A DNA stretch of 64,000 nucleotides from Trinickia terrae (lineage in GTDB: Bacteria; Pseudomonadota; Gammaproteobacteria; Burkholderiales; Burkholderiaceae), in contig NZ_SWJE01000001.1 of the NCBI RefSeq assembly GCF_005144415.1, positions 186,001 through 250,000 of the forward strand, given 5' to 3'. The position numbers and the translations under genes were made by a program. Under the pieces are notes generated by a model that was not told the origin of the DNA, made no database searches, and saw nothing but the letters and a program-made list of their open reading frames with translations. Shown here in pieces: positions 42,101-52,120 of the stretch (positions within the stretch are counted from its first letter, which is position 1; each line of letters begins with the position of its first letter).

Positions 42101-43086
42101 CGCGCGGCACCTCCGATGCTGCGCGCGTAGCGGCGTTCGAGCACCCGGTAGTAGGTGAGCATCACGACCAGGTTGGCGACGAGCAGCAGCACCGCGATCG
42201 TCGCGCCGAGCGGCCAGTTCAGCGAGCTGAGGAATTCGTCGTAGACGGCGGTCGCGGCAACTTTCAGGCGACGGCCGCCGAGCAGGCCCGGAATCGCGAA
42301 CGCGCTCGCCGACAGCCCGAACACCATCAGGCTGCCCGACAGGATGCCGGGCACGAGCTGCGGTAGAACGATGCGACGCAGCATGGTCGCGGGCGATGCG
42401 CCGAGCGAGAGGGCCGCATGCTCGGTCTGCGGATCGAGCCGCTGCAATGCCGTCCAGACCGGGATCACCATGAACGGCAGCATCACGTGCACGAGCGCGA
42501 TCACGATCGCAAAGGTCGTGTATTCGAGCTTGTAGGGACCCAGACCGGCAAGGCCGAGCAACCGGTTCACGAGGCCGTTCGTATTCAGCAACATGCTCCA
42601 GCCGAACGCGCGCACGACCACCGATACCAGCAGCGGCGCGAGGATCGCGAGCAGGAACAGCGAGCGCCACGGATCGCGCATCCGCGCGAGTACGTACGCC
42701 TCGGGCGTGCCGATCGCGACGCAGATTGCGGTCGTCAACGCCGCGATGCCGAACGTGCGCGCGAAGATCGTGTGGAAATACGACGAGCCGAGCACTTCCG
42801 CATAGTTGCCGAACTGGAACGCCGCGAGCGGCCCGACGCCCGGATCGAAGCGATAGAACGTCAGTGCGAGCGTCATCGCGAGCGGCACGAGCACGAGCGC
42901 CGCGAACAATGCGAAGGCAGGTGCGCACATCAGCCACAGCGGCGCATACGCGGACCACCCGGCGCGCACGGATGCACGCGGCGCGGCGCGGCGCGCGCCG
43001 GGGGCGTACCCGATGCCGGTCGCGCCGGGGTGGCCGAGGCTCGCCGACGCGCCTTCGGGCGGTAGCGGCTGCTGGGGACGTTCCAT
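42097..43086 (-). CDS. ABC transporter permease (PotB type)
   Basis: The 329-residue protein has a long Pro/Arg-rich cytoplasmic N-terminus (to about residue 45) before the first membrane span PLWLMCAPAFALFAALVLVP. The EAA-type loop is TEHAALSLGASPATMLRRIV, then LPQLVPGILSGSLMVFGLSA. Family members usually lack so long an N-terminal extension, so a later start cannot be excluded. It abuts the ATPase gene and overlaps the next permease by 4 bp. Confidence 0.9.
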   Translation of the reverse strand: MERPQQPLPPEGASASLGHPGATGIGYAPGARRAAPRASVRAGWSAYAPLWLMCAPAFALFAALVLVPLAMTLALTFYRFDPGVGPLAAFQFGNYAEVLGSSYFHTIFARTFGIAALTTAICVAIGTPEAYVLARMRDPWRSLFLLAILAPLLVSVVVRAFGWSMLLNTNGLVNRLLGLAGLGPYKLEYTTFAIVIALVHVMLPFMVIPVWTALQRLDPQTEHAALSLGASPATMLRRIVLPQLVPGILSGSLMVFGLSASAFAIPGLLGGRRLKVAATAVYDEFLSSLNWPLGATIAVLLLVANLVVMLTYYRVLERRYARSIGGAAR

Positions 43087-44169
43087 CTATGCCTCCCGGC
43101 GCATCATGCGCACCGCGTCGCTGTGCCAGTCGACGCCGACCGGCGCACCTTCCGCAAGCGGTTCCACACCCTCGTTCTGACAGCACACGAGCACTTCGCC
43201 CAGCACGCTGTCGACGCAGTACAGCCACTGGCTGCCGAGGAAGTAGCGGCTCGTGACGGTCGCGGCGAGGCGCCCCGCGCCCGGCGCGCAAAGGCGCAGC
43301 TTTTCCGGGCGGATGCACAGCGACACGCGATCGCCGATCCGCACCTGGCGCAGGTCCGGGCTCAGGTGCGCGGTGCGCCCGGTTTCGGAGAGATCGTGGC
43401 CGAGGTCGATGCGGATCGTGTCGCCATCGTGCGCGGCGACCGTTCCCGGCATCAGGTTCGCCTTGCCGATGAACTGCGACACGAAGTGGTTCTCGGGGCG
43501 CTCGTACGCGCGATACGGCGTGTCGATCTGCGTGATGCGGCCCGCTTCCATCACGACGACCCGATCGCTGATCGACAGCGCTTCCGACTGGTCGTGCGTG
43601 ACCATGATCGTCGTGGTGCCGATCTTGCGCTGGATCGTGCGCAGTTCGAATTGCATGTCTTCGCGCAGCTTCGCGTCGAGGTTCGACATCGGCTCGTCGA
43701 GCAGCAGCACCGGCGGCTCGATCACGAGCGCACGGGCGAGCGCGACACGCTGCCGCTGCCCGCCAGACAGCTCGCGCGGAAAGCGGTGCGCGAGCGCATC
43801 GAGCCGGACGAGCGACAGCGCCGCGCGAATCCGCTCTGCGCGTTCGGCCTTGTCGACGCCGCGCATGTCGAGTCCGAAGCCGACGTTCTCCGCGACGCTC
43901 ATGTGCGGGAACAGCGCGTAGCTCTGGAACACGATGCCGAGACCCCGATGGTTCGGTTTCATCCGCGTGAGGTCCTGGCCGTCGAGCGCAATGCGCCCGC
44001 GCGTGACCTCGACGAAGCCTGCGATCATCTGCAGCGTGGTGGTTTTGCCGCAGCCCGAAGGCCCGAGCAACGACACGAATTCGCCCTTTTCGACGGATAG
44101 GTTGACGTCCTCGACGGCGACGAGGTCGCCGAACGATTTCGTCAAATCCGTCAGCGTGAGAAACGGCAT
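43087..44169 (-). CDS. ABC transporter ATP-binding protein (PotA type)
   Basis: ATG at 44169 gives 360 residues. Walker A is SLLGPSGCGKTTTLQMIAGF, the signature is ELSGGQRQRVALARALVIEP, and Walker B is VLLLDEPMSNLDAKLRED. A TOBE domain follows (RVSLCIRPEKLRLCAPGAGR), as in spermidine/putrescine and iron(III) importers. It is the first gene of the minus-strand seven-gene operon, facing the IclR gene across a 294-bp divergent region. Confidence 0.95.
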   Translation of the reverse strand: MPFLTLTDLTKSFGDLVAVEDVNLSVEKGEFVSLLGPSGCGKTTTLQMIAGFVEVTRGRIALDGQDLTRMKPNHRGLGIVFQSYALFPHMSVAENVGFGLDMRGVDKAERAERIRAALSLVRLDALAHRFPRELSGGQRQRVALARALVIEPPVLLLDEPMSNLDAKLREDMQFELRTIQRKIGTTTIMVTHDQSEALSISDRVVVMEAGRITQIDTPYRAYERPENHFVSQFIGKANLMPGTVAAHDGDTIRIDLGHDLSETGRTAHLSPDLRQVRIGDRVSLCIRPEKLRLCAPGAGRLAATVTSRYFLGSQWLYCVDSVLGEVLVCCQNEGVEPLAEGAPVGVDWHSDAVRMMRREA

Positions 44170-44463
44170 GGTTGCCCCCAGAGTCCGTGCGTAGCCGGGT
44201 CGGCTCGGCATTGATGCGGACTCTAGCCAGCCATATTTCGGGGCGTCAATTTCAAATTCTGGTGATCGAGATAGATTTCATTAAAATTCCGATCAACGGA
44301 ACAAAACGATGGAGCCGCGATGAACCGTTCTACTGAGCGATGGGCGGCGAACCTGGAACAGCGCGCGTCAATCCCGTGAACACCCGGATGCACGAGGAAT
44401 TTCGGCGGGCAGAGAATCGAGAATAAAGTATTCGGTTCAATGAAATCGCCAAGGAGATCCGGC
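44170..44463. promoter_or_regulatory. divergent promoter region between the ABC/dehydrogenase operon and the IclR gene
   Basis: This 294-bp gap is markedly A/T-richer around 44248-44320. It contains the near palindrome AATTT-C-AAATT (44248-44258) and the stretch GATAGATTTCATTAAAATTC, suited to a promoter with an IclR-type operator. No gene is evident. Control by the adjacent IclR protein is inference from the divergent layout. Confidence 0.5.
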
Positions 44464-45357
44464 ATGCACCTCCCACGCTCACCTGGCGCGCCGGCCGCCG
44501 GGAGCCGACCTTCCGGAACAGCCGACGAACCGGCGGGTAACCCGGGCACCGGGATGCTCGAACGCGCGTTCGCGATCCTGCGCGTGCTCGCCGGCGAGCA
44601 GCAGCACGGCGTGCGCGTCACCCATCTTGCGAAGATGGTCGGGCTCACGCAGGGCACCGTGCACCGGATCCTGCAATCGCTCGTCGTGGAAGGGATGGTC
44701 GAACAGGACGAGCATTCGAAGCTGTACCGGCTGAGTGTCGACTTCTTCGCGCTCGCGGCGCAGGCCGGCAATCCGGGCAGCATGCGCACGTTGTGCCGTC
44801 CCGCGCTGCTGCGGCTCTGCGCGAGCCTCGGTGAAACGATCTTCCTGCTCGTCAAGAGCGGCTTTGACGCGGTCTGCCTCGATCTCTGCGAAGGGCCGTT
44901 TCCGATTCGCTCGTTCACCGGCGACATCGGCGGCCGGGTCGCACTCGGCATCGGGCAGGGCAGCCTCGCGATCCTCGCGTTCCTGCCGGAAGCCGAGCGC
45001 GAGGAGATCATCCGCTTCAACGTGCCGCGAATACGCGGTTTCGGCGTGCTCGACGAGGTGTATCTGCGGACCGAGATCACGCGCGTGCGCGAACTCGGCT
45101 ATGCCTCCCGCAGCAACGGCGTCTCCGACGGGATGGCGGGCGTTGCGGTGCCCATCTTCGACCGCACCGGTTGCGCGGTCGGCGCGCTGAGCGTCGGCAC
45201 GCTCGAGTCGCGGCTCGGCGACGACCGTCTGCCGATGATCGTCGAACTGCTGCGGCGACAGGCCGACGCGATCGGCCCGCGCACCAATCCGTTCGACGCC
45301 GCGCTGCGGCGGCCGCTGCGCGGACTCGCCGGTACACGGAACCAGGCGATCTCGTAG
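44464..45357 (+). CDS. IclR-family transcriptional regulator
   Basis: ATG at 44464 behind AAGGAGATCCGGC is preferred over 44440 (297 residues). The winged helix-turn-helix is GVRVTHLAKMVGLTQGTVHR at about residues 50-69, and the IclR effector domain includes LRLCASLGETIFLLVKSGFD, GRVALGIGQGSLAILAFLPE and YASRSNGVSDGMAGVAVPIF. It is transcribed divergently from the seven-gene ABC/dehydrogenase operon and is its likely regulator. Confidence 0.92.
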   Translation: MHLPRSPGAPAAGSRPSGTADEPAGNPGTGMLERAFAILRVLAGEQQHGVRVTHLAKMVGLTQGTVHRILQSLVVEGMVEQDEHSKLYRLSVDFFALAAQAGNPGSMRTLCRPALLRLCASLGETIFLLVKSGFDAVCLDLCEGPFPIRSFTGDIGGRVALGIGQGSLAILAFLPEAEREEIIRFNVPRIRGFGVLDEVYLRTEITRVRELGYASRSNGVSDGMAGVAVPIFDRTGCAVGALSVGTLESRLGDDRLPMIVELLRRQADAIGPRTNPFDAALRRPLRGLAGTRNQAIS

Positions 45358-45374
45358 GAACGCTTGATGACGGA

Positions 45375-46316
45375 TCAGGGATTGTAGTTGGCGATCACGG
45401 CCCGGATCGCAGGCTCGTTCATATTGCCTTGCGTCACCGTGACGACATCGACGTACTGATCCGGCGGCGCGGGGCGATGGCGCAGGGTCGAGACCAAGGT
45501 CTCGACTGCCAGATAGCCCATTCGGTACGGGTCCTGCACGACGTCGGCGTACAGCGAACCGCCCTTGAGCGCGTCCAGAAACTCCGGCCTCCAGTCGAAC
45601 ACCACCAGACGGGGCCGCCGCTCCGGCGGCATCGATTCGACGGCTTGCAACGCGCCGTACGCCGTCGTCTCGTTGGGCGCAAAGGCGGCATCGAGGTGTC
45701 CCTGGTAGCCGGCCAGCAGCTTGCGCGCGGTCTCTCCAGCCATCCGGAAATCGTAGCCGACGTAGGTATTGATCACGACATTCCAGCCGGCTTCCTGCGC
45801 GACGCTCAAGAAGCCGTTTTCGCGGGCCGTGGTCGAGGGGATGCTCGGCGCAAGCCTCAGGACAGCGACGGTCGAGCCTTTGTGCAAGATGTTCATGAGG
45901 CTGCGCGCCGCTGTCTTGCCCGCTTCGAAGTTATTCGTCTCGACGGTGGAGACCGACAGGTAGTCGTTGCTGCCGCGATCCACGAGGACCACCGGGACGG
46001 TGACGGAGACCGGTGTCTTCACGCCTTGCAGAGGCTCCGGCGCAAGCACGATGCCGGCCACGCCGCTCTTCACCAAGTAGTCGACCATCTGCAACTGCAC
46101 GTTGGCTTGCGTGCCCAGCGATGCGCCGTCAGAGGGGCTGCGCATGATCAGGTCGACGTGCAGATCATCGGCGGCATGCCGGATGCCCTTCATCATCGAT
46201 TGCCAGAAAACCAGAACCGACCCGGCCAACACGACGCCGACCGTCGTCGCGGATGCGGCGGGCGCCGCTCCGGTCAAAGCGGCAAAACACAAGACAGCTA
46301 TGAAGATTCGACGCAC
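45375..46316 (-). CDS. orphan periplasmic binding protein (RbsB-like fold)
   Basis: The 313-residue protein has a signal peptide (FIAVLCFAALTGAAPAASA) and a type 1 periplasmic-binding fold: TTVGVVLAGSVLVFWQSMMK, SGVAGIVLAPEPLQGVKTPV, VPVVLVDRGSNDYLSVSTVE, LDAAFAPNETTAYGALQAVE and RMGYLAVETLVSTLR. No ABC permease or ATPase accompanies it. It converges with the IclR gene (17 bp between stops). The 211 bp upstream (46317-46527) show nothing. It may be a remnant of a sugar importer or serve a sensor elsewhere. Confidence 0.82.
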   Translation of the reverse strand: MRRIFIAVLCFAALTGAAPAASATTVGVVLAGSVLVFWQSMMKGIRHAADDLHVDLIMRSPSDGASLGTQANVQLQMVDYLVKSGVAGIVLAPEPLQGVKTPVSVTVPVVLVDRGSNDYLSVSTVETNNFEAGKTAARSLMNILHKGSTVAVLRLAPSIPSTTARENGFLSVAQEAGWNVVINTYVGYDFRMAGETARKLLAGYQGHLDAAFAPNETTAYGALQAVESMPPERRPRLVVFDWRPEFLDALKGGSLYADVVQDPYRMGYLAVETLVSTLRHRPAPPDQYVDVVTVTQGNMNEPAIRAVIANYNP

Positions 46317-46527
46317 GGATTACGACCTGCCACGGGATGAAAGTGGCCGATTATGCGCTTGCAGCGGCCCGACCCGGCGATCCGTCGAGACCGCGAGTCG
46401 GGCATGAGACCAAGCGCCCTTGTGGGCGAAAAGTCTTTGTCCCGGCCAGATGACAATGCATGAACCTTAGCAAGGACAAATGACCCGCGTAATCGGGTCT
46501 TCCCGCCCGCGCCTTTGCCCGTTCCCT

Positions 46528-47889
46528 TCAGCGTCTTACAGCATCTTCCCGGCGCACCCCCGCCATCAGCGCCAGCCCGCTGATCACGAGCAATCCGCCC
46601 AGCAGGTACACCGCAAGGTCCATGCTGCCGGTCGCCGTGCGAATCTGTCCGATCACCCAGGGGCTGACGATGCCGCTCGTGATGCCGATGCTGCTGATGA
46701 AGGCGATGCCGGCGGCGGCCGTGTTGCCCGGCAGGTAGCCGGGCGGCACCGACCAGAAGATCGGCAGGGCTGCGAAGATCAGCACCGAGGCGAGCGAGAG
46801 GATCGCGAGCATCGCCGGAAAGCTCGCAAGATGCAGCGTCAGCGCGGCAAGGGCCACGCCGCCGCCGATCGTGCAAAACGCGAAGTGCTTGCGGCGCTCG
46901 CCGGTGCGATCGGAATGGCGGGCGATCAGGATGAGCCCGATGGCCCCGACGGCATTGGGCACCACGGTGTAGAGGCTCACCGAGACGACATCCTTGATGC
47001 CGAAGTCGCGGATCATCAGCGGCATCCAGAAGTTCAGCGTCAGCGATGCGCACGTCAGCGAAAAATAGATGAACGAGAACAGGTAGACGCGCGGGTCGCG
47101 CAAGGCCACCAGCATGCCGTGTCCGTGATGGCCGGCGCCTGGCGTTTGACCCGGCGTTTGACCCTCTTCGCAGAGCGCCGCCACACGATCCTGCTGAGCC
47201 GGCGTCAGCCACGCCGCCTTGTGCGGCCGGTCGACGAGCGCGGTCAGCGCGACGATCGCCAGGATCACGGCCGGCGCGCCTTCGATCGCGAACATCCATT
47301 GCCAGCCGAAGAGACCGAGCACACCGCTCATGTCGCGCATGATCCAGCCCGAGAACAGGCCGCCGAGCACGCCGGCCAAAGCGACGCCCGCAAAGAATAC
47401 CGACATCACCGCGGCGCGGCGATTGGCAGGGAACCAGTACGTCAGATAGAGCACGATGCCCGGAAAGAACCCGGCTTCGAATATGCCGAGCATGAAGCGA
47501 AGCGCGTAGAAGTGCGCGGGTTTCGTGACGAACATCATGCACATCGACGTGATGCCCCAGAGCAGCATGATCCGCGTGAAGGTGCGGCGCGCGCCGAATT
47601 TCGCCAGCAGGATATTGCTCGGCACTTCGCACAGCACGTAGCCGATGTAGAAGACGGCGGCGCCGAGGCCGTACATGGCGTCGCTGAATCCGAGGTCGTG
47701 CTTCATCTGCAGTTGCGCGAAGCCGATGTTGATCCGGTCGAGGAACGATACGACGTAGCAAAGAAAGAGGAACGGGATGATGCGCCAGGCGACTTTCTTG
47801 AAGAGGAAAAGGTCGTCGGCAACGTCGGTATGGCGGGCGATGTGTCCGGCGGCGGCCGGCTCTCCTCGGGCCGCGAGGGATTCTTGCAT
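46528..47889 (-). CDS. MFS transporter, anion:cation symporter (ACS) type
   Basis: The 453-residue protein has 12 hydrophobic segments and the ACS-family loop between TM2 and TM3 (EVPSNILLAKFGARRTFTRI), preceded by FLDRINIGFAQLQMKHDLGF in the first loop region. ACS members carry organic acids such as hydroxyphenylacetate, phthalate, tartrate or hexuronates. A benzoate-related substrate is possible because benDCBA lies upstream on the same strand, but 258 bp with a palindrome separate them, so it may have its own promoter. It starts behind AAGGAGTGAGAC. Confidence 0.87.
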   Translation of the reverse strand: MQESLAARGEPAAAGHIARHTDVADDLFLFKKVAWRIIPFLFLCYVVSFLDRINIGFAQLQMKHDLGFSDAMYGLGAAVFYIGYVLCEVPSNILLAKFGARRTFTRIMLLWGITSMCMMFVTKPAHFYALRFMLGIFEAGFFPGIVLYLTYWFPANRRAAVMSVFFAGVALAGVLGGLFSGWIMRDMSGVLGLFGWQWMFAIEGAPAVILAIVALTALVDRPHKAAWLTPAQQDRVAALCEEGQTPGQTPGAGHHGHGMLVALRDPRVYLFSFIYFSLTCASLTLNFWMPLMIRDFGIKDVVSVSLYTVVPNAVGAIGLILIARHSDRTGERRKHFAFCTIGGGVALAALTLHLASFPAMLAILSLASVLIFAALPIFWSVPPGYLPGNTAAAGIAFISSIGITSGIVSPWVIGQIRTATGSMDLAVYLLGGLLVISGLALMAGVRREDAVRR

Positions 47890-48004
47890 GTCTCACTCCT
47901 TGAAATAGCGCGCAGGGCATCTTTGCGCCCTTGGCGTGACTCGCCTGACGGATGCTGCGAACGGCGCGACTGCATATTCGAATCGGCGTCGTAATTTGTC
48001 AATG

Positions 48005-48018
48005 GCAAATCAATTTGC
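48005..48018. promoter_or_regulatory. palindrome upstream of the MFS gene
   Basis: GCAAAT-CA-ATTTGC is an exact dyad, with another AATTTG 10 bp to its left, in an A/T-rich patch 116 bp upstream of the MFS start. It may be an operator, or part of the ben-operon 3' region. The rest of the 47890-48147 gap shows no gene. Confidence 0.4.
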
Positions 48019-48147
48019 TAAACACTAACTCAGGGTAAACGACATTGCTGCCCCGCTTTTGCGGGTTCTCTTGCGCGTTATTCGACTGAGGAAAGGACGT
48101 TGGAAAAGGCCGCTTGACCGGACACATCGGGATGAGAACCGTCTGGC

Positions 48148-48933
48148 TTACCCCTGATCGCCGCCGCCGACCGGCAAGATGGTCCCGGTGATGTACGAGG
48201 CTTCGTCCGAAGCGAGGAACAGGATCGCGCCGACTTGCTCGTCGATCGTGCCGTACCGATGCATCAGGCTCGATGCGATCGTCTGGTCGACGATGCCTTG
48301 ATACCAGGCCGCTTCCTGCTCGCTCTGCTTTTCCTGATTGCGCGGCACGCGGCGCGGCGGCGCTTCGGTGCCGCCCGTGGCGACCGCATTCACGCGGATG
48401 CCGTCCTCGGCATGCTCGAACGCGAGGCTCGCGGTCAGCGCGTTGACGCCGCCTTTGGAAGCCGCGTACGGCACGCGATAGATGCTGCGCGTGGCGATCG
48501 ACGAGACGTTGACGATCGCGCCGCTGCGCCGCTCGATCATCGCGGGCAGCACGGCGCGGCAGCACCATAGCGCCGGAAAGAGCGAGCGCCTCACTTCGGC
48601 TTCGATCTGCGCTTCCTCGTATGCCTGGTACGGCTTGGCCCAGATGGTGCCGCCGACGTTGTTCACGAGCACGTCGATACGGCCGAACGCTTCGAGCGCG
48701 GCGCGCGTCATCTCGCATGCGCCGGCATAGGTTTCGAGGTCGGCGATCACGGCGAGGCTGCGCGCGCCCGTGCTCGAGATTTCGCCGGCGGCCTCGCGCA
48801 CCCACTCGGAGCGGTCGCAGAGGACGACGGCCGCGCCCTCTGCCGCGGCGGCGCGCGCGACGCCGCGTCCGATGCCTTGGGCGGCGCCCGTCACGACGAC
48901 GATTTTGTCTTGGAAGCGATGCGGGGTTCTCAT
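48148..48933 (-). CDS. benD: benzoate cis-diol dehydrogenase (1,6-dihydroxycyclohexa-2,4-diene-1-carboxylate dehydrogenase)
   Basis: The start MRTPHRFQDKIVVVTGAAQG at 48933 gives 261 residues. It is a short-chain dehydrogenase with the glycine motif VVVTGAAQGIGRGVARAAAA, VLVNNVGGTIWAKPYQAYEE (characteristic of BenD/XylL), GAIVNVSSIATRSIYRVPYA and Tyr-x-x-x-Lys in PYAASKGGVN. It oxidises the benzoate cis-diol to catechol with loss of CO2. It follows benC by 5 bp. The catechol-cleavage genes (catA) are not in the window. Confidence 0.93.
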   Translation of the reverse strand: MRTPHRFQDKIVVVTGAAQGIGRGVARAAAAEGAAVVLCDRSEWVREAAGEISSTGARSLAVIADLETYAGACEMTRAALEAFGRIDVLVNNVGGTIWAKPYQAYEEAQIEAEVRRSLFPALWCCRAVLPAMIERRSGAIVNVSSIATRSIYRVPYAASKGGVNALTASLAFEHAEDGIRVNAVATGGTEAPPRRVPRNQEKQSEQEAAWYQGIVDQTIASSLMHRYGTIDEQVGAILFLASDEASYITGTILPVGGGDQG

Positions 48934-48938
48934 GATCG

Positions 48939-49991
<1,053 letters not shown>

Positions 49992-50483
49992 TCAGATGTG
50001 GTAGACGTCGATGACCTGGTTGATGTAGTCGTTCTTCAGAACGACGTACTTGTTCAGGATCTGCGGCTTTTCGCCGGAAAAATCGATCACGTAGCGCGAC
50101 ATGCCGAAGTAGCTGTAGTTGGTCTTGTAGCGGTGGCTCAGCGTGTGCCAGTTGAAGCGGACGGTGCAGACGCCGTCCGCTTCGCTTTCGAGCTCGACGT
50201 TGGCGATGTTGTGGCTCGTGCGCGTGTCGGGCATGGTCGCGCTCGAGCGCTCGGTCTTGATGCGGAACACGCGGTCCTCGAGCCCCTGGCGGTTCGGGTA
50301 GTAGATCAGCGAGATCTCGCGCTGCGGGTCCGTGACGAGCTGGTCGCTATCGTCCCAGGATGGCATCCAGAACACCGCGTCGGGGTGGTAGCAGGCGAGC
50401 CATTCGTCCCATCGCTCGTCGTCGAGCAGCCGGCTTTCGCGGTAGAGGAACGCCTGGATATCGGCGAGCGTGATGGTTTTCAT
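49992..50483 (-). CDS. benB: benzoate 1,2-dioxygenase small (beta) subunit
   Basis: The 163-residue protein has the NTF2-like fold of ring-hydroxylating dioxygenase beta subunits, with FLYRESRLLDDERWDEWLAC and YHPDAVFWMPSWDDSDQL near the N-terminus and SRYVIDFSGEKPQILNKYVV near the end. It packs with BenA in the alpha3-beta3 oxygenase. Its ribosome-binding site AGGAG comes from the third hairpin-RBS repeat, 7 bp upstream of the ATG. Confidence 0.95.
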   Translation of the reverse strand: MKTITLADIQAFLYRESRLLDDERWDEWLACYHPDAVFWMPSWDDSDQLVTDPQREISLIYYPNRQGLEDRVFRIKTERSSATMPDTRTSHNIANVELESEADGVCTVRFNWHTLSHRYKTNYSYFGMSRYVIDFSGEKPQILNKYVVLKNDYINQVIDVYHI

Positions 50484-50497
50484 GTTTGACTCCTGTC

Positions 50498-50580
50498 GAT
50501 CACAGTTGGCGCTTTAGCTGTCGGCTGGAGTTAGTGCTTCAGCACTTACTCCAGCCCCATGCAGAGCACTGACTCCGATC
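50498..50580 (-). repeat. hairpin-plus-RBS repeat, copy 3 (compound), overlapping the end of benA
   Basis: On the plus strand four related 16-base arms are nested: GATCACAGTTGGCGCT (50498-50513), GGCTGGAGTTAGTGCT (50523-50538), AGCACTTACTCCAGCC (50541-50556) and AGCACTGACTCCGATC (50565-50580). The inner pair forms a 16-bp stem with one mismatch and a 2-base loop. On the minus strand the element ends GTGATCGACAGGAGTC, giving the benB ribosome-binding site. The benA stop codon (50514-50516) lies inside, so the last 21 or so BenA residues are encoded by the repeat. Confidence 0.75.
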
Positions 50581-51944
50581 CCGTGCAAAGCCTCGGCCGC
50601 TACCGCCTTTTTCATCGTCTCCAGCCAGTAGCGGTGCTGGATCGTGTAGAGGCCCTCGTCCTCGGTCTTCACGCCGCTCAACACGGGGTTCAGGCCGATC
50701 TTTTGCGCGGCTTCGTCGGGGCCGTGGACCCAGTGCGTAGCGCCCCGGCACATGTCGTTCCATTCGAGCGCGCGACCCGCATAGCCTTGCTGACAGGCGC
50801 GGAATTCTTCGAGGTCGTCGGGCGTGGCCATGCCGCTCACGTTGAAGAAGTCTTCGTACTGGCGGATGCGCCGCGCACGCGCCTCGTCCGATTCGCCCTT
50901 CGGCGCGATGCAGTAGATCGTCACCTCGGTCTTGTTGACCGCCAGCGGGCGCAGCACGCGGATCTGCGAGCCGAACTGGTCCATCAGGTACACGTTCGGA
51001 TAGAGGCACAGGTTGCGCGAGTTCTGGATCATCCAGTCGGCCTTCTCGGGACCGCAGCGCGCGGCGAACTCGTCGCGGCGGCTGAAGTTGGGACGGTCCT
51101 CGGGGTTGGCCCAGCGCGACCACAGCAGCATGTGGCCGTGCTCGAACGCGTAGAAGCCGCCGCCTTGACGGCCCCAGCTGCCGGCATCCATCGCGCGGAT
51201 CTTGTCTTCGCGCGCGTTCTCCTGCTTGCGATGGTTGGTCGTCGCCGCGTAGTTCCAGTGCACCGCGGACACGTGATAGCCGTCCGCGCCGTTCTCCGCG
51301 GTCAGCTTCCAGTTGCCTTCGTAGGTGTAGGTCGACGAGCCGCGCAGCACTTCGAGCCCGTCTTCCGACTGGTCGACGATCATGTCGATGATGTGCGCCG
51401 CCTCGCCGAGAAACTCCTTGAGCGGCGGCACGTCCGGGTTCAGGCTGCCGAACAGGAAGCCGCGATAGCTCTCGAAGCGGGCCACTTTCTTGAGGTCGTG
51501 CGAGCCTTCCTTGTTGAAGCACTCGGGGTAGCCGGCGTCCTCGGGGTCCTTGACCTTGAGCAGCTTGCCGCTGTTGTTGAAGGTCCAGCCATGGAACGGG
51601 CACGTGTAGGTCGCCTTGTTGCCGCGCTTGTAGCGGCACAGCATCGCGCCGCGATGCGTGCACGCGTTGATGAACGCGTTGAGCTCGCCCTGACGGTTGC
51701 GTGCGATGAAGATCGGCTGGCGGCCGATGTGCGTCGTGTAGTAATCGTTGTTGCTGGGGATCTGGCTTTCGTGCGCGAGGTAGATCCAGTTGCCCTCGAA
51801 GATGTGCTGCATCTCCAGTTCGAACAGCGCTTCATCGGTGAATGCGCTGCGGTGCAGGCGGTAGTCGCCGCGCGCGGCGTCTTCGATCAGGAAGTCGTCG
51901 AGGGAGGTCAGCCGGGGCGAGCGGTCCGGGTAAATCGGGATCAT
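50514..51944 (-). CDS. benA: benzoate 1,2-dioxygenase large (alpha) subunit
   Basis: The 476-residue Rieske oxygenase has the iron-sulfur motif Cys95-x-His97...Cys115-x-x-His118 ([20 protein letters not shown], then CPFHGWTFN) and the mononuclear-iron segment [20 protein letters not shown]. It dihydroxylates benzoate at C1/C2. The C-terminal tail [20 protein letters not shown] is Gly/Ala/Ser-rich, longer than I expect for BenA (usually about 450-460 residues), and is encoded by the hairpin repeat. It is the first gene of the ben operon, divergent from the LysR gene. Confidence 0.95.
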   Translation of the reverse strand: MIPIYPDRSPRLTSLDDFLIEDAARGDYRLHRSAFTDEALFELEMQHIFEGNWIYLAHESQIPSNNDYYTTHIGRQPIFIARNRQGELNAFINACTHRGAMLCRYKRGNKATYTCPFHGWTFNNSGKLLKVKDPEDAGYPECFNKEGSHDLKKVARFESYRGFLFGSLNPDVPPLKEFLGEAAHIIDMIVDQSEDGLEVLRGSSTYTYEGNWKLTAENGADGYHVSAVHWNYAATTNHRKQENAREDKIRAMDAGSWGRQGGGFYAFEHGHMLLWSRWANPEDRPNFSRRDEFAARCGPEKADWMIQNSRNLCLYPNVYLMDQFGSQIRVLRPLAVNKTEVTIYCIAPKGESDEARARRIRQYEDFFNVSGMATPDDLEEFRACQQGYAGRALEWNDMCRGATHWVHGPDEAAQKIGLNPVLSGVKTEDEGLYTIQHRYWLETMKKAVAAEALHGIGVSALHGAGVSAEALTPADS

Positions 51945-52120
51945 GGGGCGGTGTCTCCAATCGTTTTACGGACGGCTCGGCGGCGCATATCCGTCAGTGT
52001 CGTGTAATGCCTGGAAGGTATGATTTCCAGCGGCATTCACCGTAATCGAAGGATAGGCGGCCCACATTCGGCCCGTCCAACACTGATTTAGTATTTTCTC
52101 GATATCCAGAAGGTATGGTC
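51945..52120. promoter_or_regulatory. benA/benM divergent promoter region with two BenM-like boxes
   Basis: Two matches to the BenM/CatM recognition pattern ATAC-N7-GTAT are present with one mismatch each: ATGC-CTGGAAG-GTAT at 52007-52021, 63 bp upstream of the benA start, and ATAT-CCAGAAG-GTAT at 52102-52116, directly before the regulator's ATG. The region is A/T-richer than its surroundings. It fits activation of benABCD and autoregulation of the LysR gene by one protein. Confidence 0.6.
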
